64,000 nt of DNA from Pseudomonas entomophila (GTDB lineage Bacteria; Pseudomonadota; Gammaproteobacteria; Pseudomonadales; Pseudomonadaceae). Within the stretch, counting starts at the first letter, position 1, and the number at the start of each line of letters is the position of its first letter. The translations under genes were made by a program, and so were the position numbers. The notes beneath the pieces were generated by a model that was given only the letters and a program-made list of their open reading frames with translations, was not told the origin of the DNA and did not search any database. The DNA is taken from positions 62,001 to 126,000 of the forward strand of contig NZ_JAAMQJ010000009.1 of NCBI RefSeq assembly GCF_013523125.1, given 5' to 3'. This document shows, piece after piece, positions 57,595-64,000 of this stretch.

Positions 57595-58461
57595 TCAGAT
57601 CAACCCCAGCTGTTCGACCTCGGGGGCACGTGGCCAGTCATTCAACGGTGGCAGCCCAGGCAATCGCAGGCTCAACTGCTGGTGAAAGCGCTGCGCCAAT
57701 GCGGCAGCCAGGCGGTTGTCGGCGGTATGCAGGAACACATAGGGCGTGCGCCCTTCCTCGATCCAACCGGCCACCTTGTCCAGCCAGGGCAGCAGGAATG
57801 CATCGTTGGTCTCGAGGTGCGGATGGCCGATGAAGCGTACCTGCGGAAAAGCGGTAAATGCTGCCGGGCGTGGTGGAACGCGCGGTTTCTTGGCCTGAGC
57901 ATGCCGGATGCTCGGTTCGCGGGGATCACCGCTGAACAAGGCCCGCGGGTCCAGGCAGATGCGCTCGACACCGCGATCGTGCAGCAGCCGGTTGAGCACA
58001 CGTTCCTCATTGCCACGGGCAAAGAACGCGTCGTTGCGCACCTCCACGGCCACATGCGCGTCGAGCCCGTCGAGAAAGGCGGCCAGTTCGCCCAGGCGCG
58101 AAGGGCCGAATGTGGCCGGCAACTGCAGCCAGGCAGGCGACACGCGCTGGCCCAAGGGCGACAGCAACTGGAGAAAATCTCTGGCCGCGTCGATCTGCTC
58201 GCGTAAGTCGCCCTGGTGGCTGATGTCACCGGGGAACTTGACCGTGAAGCGAAAGTGCGCCGGCATGATCTGCGCCCAACGCGCGATGGTGGTCGCGGCC
58301 GGACGGGCATAGAACGTGGTATTGCCCTCGACGGCATTGAACACGTGGCAGTACAGCGCCAGAAAGTCGGTGGAGCGTGCATCGGCCGGGTACAGGTACT
58401 CGCGCCAGACGGGGTCGCTCCATGAAGGACAACCCAGGTAGTAAGGCAGCGCCGCCGTCAT
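57595..58461 (-). CDS. DUF72 family protein (YecE-like)
   Basis: A 288-residue TIM-barrel-like protein: YLGCPSWSDPVWREYLYP, VEGNTTFYARP, FRFTVKFPGDISHQ and VAVEVRNDAFFARGNEERVL are DUF72 signatures. The family is structurally related to sugar-phosphate/nuclease barrels, and its biochemical role is unknown. It is probably co-transcribed with the extensin-like gene (one-base gap) and the small gene upstream. Confidence 0.85.
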   Translation of the reverse strand: MTAALPYYLGCPSWSDPVWREYLYPADARSTDFLALYCHVFNAVEGNTTFYARPAATTIARWAQIMPAHFRFTVKFPGDISHQGDLREQIDAARDFLQLLSPLGQRVSPAWLQLPATFGPSRLGELAAFLDGLDAHVAVEVRNDAFFARGNEERVLNRLLHDRGVERICLDPRALFSGDPREPSIRHAQAKKPRVPPRPAAFTAFPQVRFIGHPHLETNDAFLLPWLDKVAGWIEEGRTPYVFLHTADNRLAAALAQRFHQQLSLRLPGLPPLNDWPRAPEVEQLGLI

Positions 58462-58464
58462 GGG

Positions 58465-58749
58465 TCAGATGTACAGGTCGAGACCCAGGACATCCATGTC
58501 CCAGTCATTCAGCGTGGCCGTGCTCAGGTAGCTGGCCAGGGCAGTCGCCGTGCGGCGGTCGCGGGCACGTGGGTAGATCATGTCCTGCTGACGCGCCGGC
58601 AGCCCGGCATTGCGGCGCGTGGCACGCTGCGGCGGGACGGGGGTGTCCTCGATCAGCTCGGCGTCCTCGGCCACGTCGTCGCGCGGCGCAGGCTTTCGGG
58701 GCGCGCGCTTGACCGGGTAGGACTGGGGTGAAAAACCGTCGATACGCAT
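58465..58749 (-). CDS. Small basic hypothetical protein
   Basis: A 94-residue protein with an N-terminal stretch rich in Arg, Lys and Pro (FSPQSYPVKRAPRKPAPRDD) and a conserved-looking tail (TATALASYLSTATLNDWD). There is no signal or membrane segment. It sits 3 bases from the DUF72 gene and downstream of tsaB. The function is unknown. The position between DUF72 and tsaB matches my recollection of Pseudomonas order. Confidence 0.75.
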   Translation of the reverse strand: MRIDGFSPQSYPVKRAPRKPAPRDDVAEDAELIEDTPVPPQRATRRNAGLPARQQDMIYPRARDRRTATALASYLSTATLNDWDMDVLGLDLYI

Positions 58750-58860
58750 GGATCATCTACTCGGGGAGCAATGAAGGCAATCCCGCAGTATCGGGTTCCC
58801 TCGCCGATGCCTGCCTATGACTGGACCACCCGGAGCGCCGAAGGTTTTATCGGGGTACGC

Positions 58861-59535
58861 TCAACGCGCCTTGGGTGTAGCGACATTATCACGTAAGTAC
58901 ACCGGTTGTGCCTGTTCGGCGACGACTGCCTCGCCCCGCGCCCAGGCACCGGTGGCCAGGTGCAGAATGTCCAGGGCGTCGGGCAGCTGGGCGGGATCGC
59001 AGGCCGTGACCGAGGCTGCGATACGCTCGCGCAGGCTCCAGCCGGTCCCGGCGCCGTACCACTCGCCCTGACTGCCGGGGGCCAGCACGGCACGCTCCGG
59101 CGCCAGCACCTGCTCCTGGCCGAGCAGGCGCATCTCGCCGTCCTGGGCCTGATAGCAACCCCAGTACACTTCGTCCATGCGCGCATCGATGGCCGCCGCG
59201 ACCTGCTGCACCCCCTGGTGACGCAGCGCACCTTGGGCCAGGGCCGCCAGGTTGGACACCGGCAGCACCGGGCGCTCCAGGGCGAAGGCCAGGCCCTGGA
59301 CCACGCCGATGGCGATGCGTACGCCGGTGAAGGCGCCTGGGCCGCGGCCGAAGGCGATGGCGTCCACTGCGTTCAGCCCCACGCCCGCGTCAGCCAGCAG
59401 GCGCTGGATCATGGGCAGCAGTTTCTGCGCGTGCAGGCGCGGTATCACCTCGTGATGGCCAGTCACGCGACCGTCGTGCAACAAGGCGACGGAACAGGCT
59501 TCAGTGGCGGTATCCAGGGCCAGCAAGGTGGTCAT
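58861..59535 (-). CDS. tsaB: tRNA t6A synthesis protein TsaB
   Basis: A 224-residue ASKHA-fold partner of TsaD and TsaE in making threonylcarbamoyladenosine at A37 of ANN-decoding tRNAs. Motifs LALDTATEACSVALLHDG (5-22) and GRGPGAFTGVRIAIGVVQG (about 63-81) are intact. TsaB lacks the kinase-site metal residues of TsaD, as usual. It lies downstream of adk, past a terminator hairpin. Confidence 0.95.
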   Translation of the reverse strand: MTTLLALDTATEACSVALLHDGRVTGHHEVIPRLHAQKLLPMIQRLLADAGVGLNAVDAIAFGRGPGAFTGVRIAIGVVQGLAFALERPVLPVSNLAALAQGALRHQGVQQVAAAIDARMDEVYWGCYQAQDGEMRLLGQEQVLAPERAVLAPGSQGEWYGAGTGWSLRERIAASVTACDPAQLPDALDILHLATGAWARGEAVVAEQAQPVYLRDNVATPKAR

Positions 59536-59570
59536 CGAACAGGTATCCAGAGGCAGAAGGCAAAGGCGGC

Positions 59571-59576
59571 AGTATA
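59571..59576 (-). promoter_or_regulatory. Putative -10 (TATACT) of tsaB
   Basis: TATACT on the minus strand lies between the adk terminator and the tsaB ATG (36 bases upstream of the ATG). No good -35 is seen. Confidence 0.35.
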
Positions 59577-59583
59577 AACGACA

Positions 59584-59603
59584 ACGGCCCGCAAGCGGGC
59601 CGT
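59584..59603 (-). terminator. Terminator hairpin after adk
   Basis: ACGGCCCGC and GCGGGCCGT pair almost end to end, 20 bases past the adk stop. The following bases (TGTCGTTTAT) are only moderately T-rich. Confidence 0.6.
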
Positions 59604-59622
59604 CGATAGCAGGCGATGGCGA

Positions 59623-60315
<693 letters not shown>

Positions 60316-60371
60316 TCAGGGCCAATTCCGGACAATCGGATCGTGGCCATGAATCGGCCAAAAGGCTGCTC

Positions 60372-60400
60372 AAGATACACAGCGCCCGACAGGCAGACAA
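60372..60400 (-). promoter_or_regulatory. Putative sigma-70 promoter of adk
   Basis: TTGTCT and TATCTT on the minus strand are separated by exactly 17 bases. The predicted start near 60365 gives a leader of about 95 bases. Confidence 0.6.
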
Positions 60401-60525
60401 GCGTCCCAACGTCGCAAACGGGGACGCTCCAAGCCCCCTGGGCGCCCAGGTTGCGCAGGGTGCAACCGCCCTGTGCAGGGCCCTCGTCGGAGGGCTCGCA
60501 CGCTCCTTCAGCGACGGCCTGCAGG

Positions 60526-63153
60526 TCAGCCGGTGTTGCGCAGACCGGCCGCGATCCCGGCGATGGTCACCAGCAACGCCTGCTGTAGCGGGCTGTCTGG
60601 CACGCTGTCCTGCGCGCGGGCACGGGCCAGCAGTTCGGCCTGCAGGTGATGCAGAGGGTCGAGGTAGGTATTGCGCAGGCGAATGAATTCCAGGGTCTGC
60701 GGACTGTGCGCCAACAGCTCCGGCTGGCCGGTCAGTTGCCGCACGACCTGGCACGACTGCGACAATAGGTCGCGTAGATGCGCCCCCAATTGGAGCAGCT
60801 CGGGTTGCACCAGACGTTGGTCGTAGGCCTGGGCGATGTCGGCATCGGATTTGGCCAGGACCATCTCCAGCATGTCGATGCGCGTGCGGAAGAACGGCCA
60901 CTGTTCGCGCATCTGCGCCAGCCGCTCACCCTGCCCGTTCGCCAAGGCATTGCTCAGCGCCGTCTCCCACCCCAGCCAGGCGGGCAGCATCAAGCGCGTC
61001 TGGGTCCAGCCGAAGATCCAGGGGATCGCCCGCAGGCTCTCGATGCCCCCGGCACGGCGCTTGGCGGGGCGGCTACCCAACGGCAGACGGCCCAGTTCCT
61101 GCTCGGGCGTGGCCTGGCGGAAGTACGCGACGAAGTCGGGGTGCTCGCGCACCACGTGCCGGTACGCCTTGACCCCATCGCTGGCCAGCTGGTCCATCAG
61201 CGCACGCCAGTCGGCCTGGAGCGGCGGCGGCGGCAGCAGGGTCGCTTCGAGCACGGCGGCCAGGTAGAGGTTGAGGTTCTGTTCGGCAATGCCGGGCAGG
61301 CCGAACTTGAAACGAATCATCTCGCCCTGCTCGGTGGTGCGGAAGCGCCCGGCCACCGACCCCGGCGGCTGGGACAGGATCGCCGCATGCGCCGGGCCAC
61401 CGCCACGCCCGACGGTACCGCCACGGCCATGGAACAGCAGCAATGCCACGTCACGTTCGCGGCAGATGCCTACCAGTGCCTCCTGCGCCCGGTACTGTGC
61501 CCAGGCCGCCGCCGTGGTACCGGCGTCCTTGGCCGAGTCCGAATAGCCGATCATCACCTCCTGAGGGCCGGCGAGGCTGGCACGGTAGTCCGGCAGGTCG
61601 AGCAGACGCTGCATGACCGGCCCGGCATGGTCCAGGTCGTCGAGGGTCTCGAACAACGGCACCACCCGGATCGGCCGAGTCAGCCCGGCTTCCTTGAGCA
61701 GCAGCTGCACGGCCAGCACGTCCGACGCGGCCCCGGCCATCGAGATCACGTAGGAGCCCAGCGAGGCGGCCGGTGCCGAGGCGACTTCGCGGCAGGTCGC
61801 CAGGACCTCGGCGGTGTCGGGCTCGGGCTGGAAGCAGGACGGCAGCAGGGGACGACGGTTCTTGAGTTCCTGCTGGAGGAAAGCAACGCGCTGTTCCTCG
61901 TCCCATGCCTGGTAGTCGCCCAGCGCCAGGTAGCGGGTGATCTCGGACAGCGCAGCGGCATGCCGGGCCGCATCCTGACGTACATCCAGGCGCACCAGGA
62001 ACAGGCCGAAGGTGTGAGCGCGTCGCAGGCTGTCGAGCAAGGCACCGTCGGCGATCACGCCCATGCCGCAGGCGTGCAGGGAGGTATGACAGGCGCGCAG
62101 CGGTGCGATCAGGTCCTGGTTGTCGACCAGCACGGCCGGATCCATCGGTTGCGGGCCCTGTAGCGAAGCCTGGGCCCAGGCGCGCGTGGCCCGTAGCCGT
62201 TCGCGCAGTCGCTTGAGGACTTTACGGTAGGGTTCGGCGCTGTCACCGGCCTGCGCTCGCAACGTTGCATCGGCCTGTTGCATGGACAGCTCGGCCGCCA
62301 GATGATCCACATCGCGCAGGAACAGATCGGCGGCCATCCAGCGTGCCAGCAACAGGACTTCGCGGGTGACGGCAGCGGTGACATTGGGATTGCCGTCGCG
62401 GTCACCGCCCATCCAGGATGCGAAACGGATGGGCGCGGCGTCCAACGGCAGGCGCTGCCCAGTGGCCTCGAACAGCGCCTGATCGACCTGGCGCAGGTGC
62501 TCGGGAATGGCATGCCACAAGGAATGCTCGATCACCGCGAAGCCCCACTTGGCTTCGTCCACCGGGGTTGGGCGCTCGCGACGGATCTCTTCGGTGTGCC
62601 AGGCCTCGGCGATCAACCGATGCAGGCGTTCGCGCACACGTCCATGCTCGGCAGGACTCAGGTCACGGTGATCCTGCACGGCCAGTTGTGCGGCGATCGC
62701 GTCGTACTTCTGGATCAGGGTGCGCCGGGTCACCTCGGTCGGGTGCGCGGTCAGCACCAGCTCGATGTCCAGCCCCGTCAGTTGCCGCGCCAACACGTCC
62801 GGTGCGTGATCGGCGTCCCGCAGACGGGCGAGCAGTTCGGGCAGCACGCGCTGCTCGAAAGGCGTTGGCTGATCGGCCTCGAGACGACGGATCGACTGGT
62901 ACTGCTCGGCGATGTTGGCCAGGTTGAGAAACTGGTTGAAGGCCCGCGCCACCGGCAACAGGTCGTCTTCGGCCAGGTCATCCAGGGTACCGCGCAATTG
63001 TTCCACCGCCCCGCCCCGGTCGGCCTTGGCACTGCGGCGAATGGCTTCGATCTTCTGCAGGAAAGCGTCGCCATGCTGCTGGCGGATGGTCTCTCCCAGC
63101 AGCTCGCCCAACAGGTGCACATCCTCTCGCAAACGCAGATCGATATCGGTCAT
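60526..63153 (-). CDS. ppc: Phosphoenolpyruvate carboxylase
   Basis: An 875-residue enzyme making oxaloacetate from PEP and bicarbonate. Catalytic His137 lies in [45 protein letters not shown] and the C-terminal LRNTG are intact. The start at 63153 gives [16 protein letters not shown], the family N-terminus. It is upstream of adk on the same strand and divergent from the small gene at 63296. Confidence 0.97.
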   Translation of the reverse strand: MTDIDLRLREDVHLLGELLGETIRQQHGDAFLQKIEAIRRSAKADRGGAVEQLRGTLDDLAEDDLLPVARAFNQFLNLANIAEQYQSIRRLEADQPTPFEQRVLPELLARLRDADHAPDVLARQLTGLDIELVLTAHPTEVTRRTLIQKYDAIAAQLAVQDHRDLSPAEHGRVRERLHRLIAEAWHTEEIRRERPTPVDEAKWGFAVIEHSLWHAIPEHLRQVDQALFEATGQRLPLDAAPIRFASWMGGDRDGNPNVTAAVTREVLLLARWMAADLFLRDVDHLAAELSMQQADATLRAQAGDSAEPYRKVLKRLRERLRATRAWAQASLQGPQPMDPAVLVDNQDLIAPLRACHTSLHACGMGVIADGALLDSLRRAHTFGLFLVRLDVRQDAARHAAALSEITRYLALGDYQAWDEEQRVAFLQQELKNRRPLLPSCFQPEPDTAEVLATCREVASAPAASLGSYVISMAGAASDVLAVQLLLKEAGLTRPIRVVPLFETLDDLDHAGPVMQRLLDLPDYRASLAGPQEVMIGYSDSAKDAGTTAAAWAQYRAQEALVGICRERDVALLLFHGRGGTVGRGGGPAHAAILSQPPGSVAGRFRTTEQGEMIRFKFGLPGIAEQNLNLYLAAVLEATLLPPPPLQADWRALMDQLASDGVKAYRHVVREHPDFVAYFRQATPEQELGRLPLGSRPAKRRAGGIESLRAIPWIFGWTQTRLMLPAWLGWETALSNALANGQGERLAQMREQWPFFRTRIDMLEMVLAKSDADIAQAYDQRLVQPELLQLGAHLRDLLSQSCQVVRQLTGQPELLAHSPQTLEFIRLRNTYLDPLHHLQAELLARARAQDSVPDSPLQQALLVTIAGIAAGLRNTG

Positions 63154-63295
63154 CGGGCCTCTCCAGTCCAGGGAAACAGCGCAGGCCCCAGAGTGCCGCC
63201 TGCGCAGACGCCTTACAAGGCCCCAGGTCGCGGGCAACTAACCCGAGGTCCCACCGTCTCACACAGTGACTGACCTATATTCGCTGGAGGATGCC

Positions 63296-63664
63296 ATGAA
63301 GATTCGTGAACTTGCCCACCACTGGGAACAGGATGCCAACGGCCAGCTCAGCCCGACCGGCCACGTGCTGCACCTGGATGTCGAGGCCGAAGCTCGCTTG
63401 GCTGCCCTCGCCGAGATGTACCCACGGCGTACGGTCGACGCGTTGTTGGGCGAGTTGGTCGGCGCCGCCCTCGAAGAGCTGGAAGCGAGCTTTCCCTACG
63501 TCAAGGGCGAACAGGTCATCTCCACCGATGAAGAAGGTGATCCACTGTACGAAGACGTGGGCGCCACCCCCCGTTTCCTGGCGTTGTCACGGCATCACCT
63601 GCACCGTCTCGAAGGTCTGCGCGACGGCCGTGAGACCGTGGATGAAGGGGCACGAAATCGCTAG
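63296..63664 (+). CDS. Small conserved acidic protein (sometimes called pilin assembly protein)
   Basis: A 122-residue soluble protein: KIRELAHHWEQDANG, then LDVEAEARLAALAEMYPRRT and ELVGAALEELEASFPYVKGE, with ISTDEEGDPLYEDVG near 82-96. GGAGG lies 6 bases before the ATG. Pseudomonas homologues beside ppc are sometimes labelled pilin assembly, but nothing here shows such a role. Confidence 0.8.
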   Translation: MKIRELAHHWEQDANGQLSPTGHVLHLDVEAEARLAALAEMYPRRTVDALLGELVGAALEELEASFPYVKGEQVISTDEEGDPLYEDVGATPRFLALSRHHLHRLEGLRDGRETVDEGARNR

Positions 63665-63717
63665 TCGCAAGGTAGGTACAACCACGCTGAAACGTGAAAG
63701 TTCCAGGTGGAAAAACG

Positions 63718-63733
63718 CTGACTGATCAGTCAG
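63718..63733. repeat. Perfect 16-bp palindrome CTGACTGATCAGTCAG
   Basis: It lies 54 bases past the small gene. On the minus strand it is followed by CGTTTTT, so it could end antisense transcription; on the plus strand no T-tract follows. It also has the look of a TetR-type operator. The role is undecided. Confidence 0.55.
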
Positions 63734-63764
63734 GAAAAATAATATCCGTCGCGCAAATTTCTGT

Positions 63765-63792
63765 GAACTATTCAAAAAACGACCCGGTCACA
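63765..63792 (+). promoter_or_regulatory. Candidate AlgU (sigma-E-like) promoter for the DUF4398-type gene
   Basis: GAACTA, 17 bases, then TCACA resembles the AlgU consensus GAACTT-N16/17-TCTGA. In P. aeruginosa I recall the homologous PA3691-lptF operon being AlgU-dependent, which makes this more likely. The -10 match is partial. Confidence 0.45.
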
Positions 63793-63915
63793 GCCAGTAG
63801 CCATTACGGTAAAACCCTGTAAACACGGGCGGTCCGCGGTTTTGATCCGCGCTCGTACTGTCAGGGCGTCACCGATGGACTGCTACGGACATCGTCGTTC
63901 ATCAGGAGTGTTCCA

Positions 63916-64000
63916 ATGGAGTTGACCACCATGAAGACCCGCATCGCAAAAACCCCGTCCGCTCACCTGCGCGGGCTCAAGCTGGCCGCGCTGGCCCTGG
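63916..64000 (+). CDS. Start of a probable DUF4398-type lipoprotein gene (runs off the window)
   Basis: Only 28 codons are present. The N-terminus (TRIAKTPSAHLRGLKLAALAL) is the beginning of a lipoprotein-type signal peptide, and AGGAG sits seven bases before the ATG. The sequence and position past ppc match my recollection of the DUF4398 protein encoded before an OmpA-family gene. The lipobox is beyond the window. Confidence 0.7.
   Translation, partial: MELTTMKTRIAKTPSAHLRGLKLAALAL

Overview
The window is one continuous stretch of high-GC chromosome from a Pseudomonas, most like the P. putida group. This rests on gene order and protein similarity recalled from memory (rpoS-nlpD-pcm-surE-truD-ispF; rpsB-tsf-pyrH-frr-uppS-cdsA-dxr-rseP-bamA-skp-lpxD-fabZ-lpxA-lpxB-rnhB-dnaE-accA; dapC/dapD/dapE dispersed along one arm) and on a REP pair of the GTGGGAGCGGGCTTGCCCG type. 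I see no prophage, insertion sequence, CRISPR array, rRNA or tRNA. Codon use looks uniform, so this is core genome with a few lineage-specific genes.

Layout. 1-6468 (minus strand): the start of rpoS, then nlpD, pcm, surE, truD, ispF, then fghA-adhC (glutathione-dependent formaldehyde oxidation) with a divergent LysR regulator. 7506-14585 (minus): ispD-ftsB, eno, pyrG, tilS, accA. 14691-32876 (minus): the envelope and translation supercluster from dnaE back to rpsB, covering lipid A (lpxD, fabZ, lpxA, lpxB), outer-membrane assembly (bamA, skp), stress proteolysis (rseP), isoprenoid and phospholipid synthesis (dxr, uppS, cdsA), ribosome recycling (frr), UMP kinase (pyrH) and EF-Ts/S2 (tsf, rpsB). 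With ispF, ispD, dxr and uppS, much of the MEP-to-undecaprenyl route is present.

33170-50149 is mostly plus strand: map, glnD, dapC, an astacin-like metalloprotease, a convergent CPA1 antiporter, an ArsC-like reductase, dapD, the csdA-csdE sulfur-transfer pair facing tcdA, a GH17-GT2 membrane glucan synthase (ndvB-like), dapE, rlmA and a small acidic protein. Three lysine/diaminopimelate genes (dapC, dapD, dapE) and two tRNA t6A-pathway genes (tcdA, and tsaB further on) lie here. 50242-64000: a cold-shock protein, plsB, two YscW/YbaY-like proteins, a DUF4197 protein, rsmJ, a duplicated-repeat protein of unknown function, an extensin-like protein, a DUF72 protein, a small hypothetical, tsaB, adk, ppc, a small conserved protein and the start of a DUF4398-type lipoprotein gene.

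Most notable observations: kdsA, which I expect between pyrG and eno in Pseudomonas, is absent. Two genes (ispF and csdA) have a -10-like box immediately before a terminator hairpin, so the predicted start of transcription falls inside the hairpin arm. An 11-bp perfect hairpin encloses the ribosome-binding site of the metalloprotease gene. A 206-residue unknown protein carries a gapless 46-residue internal duplication. The YscW/YbaY-like pair lacks signal peptides. None is proven; each has a decisive check listed.
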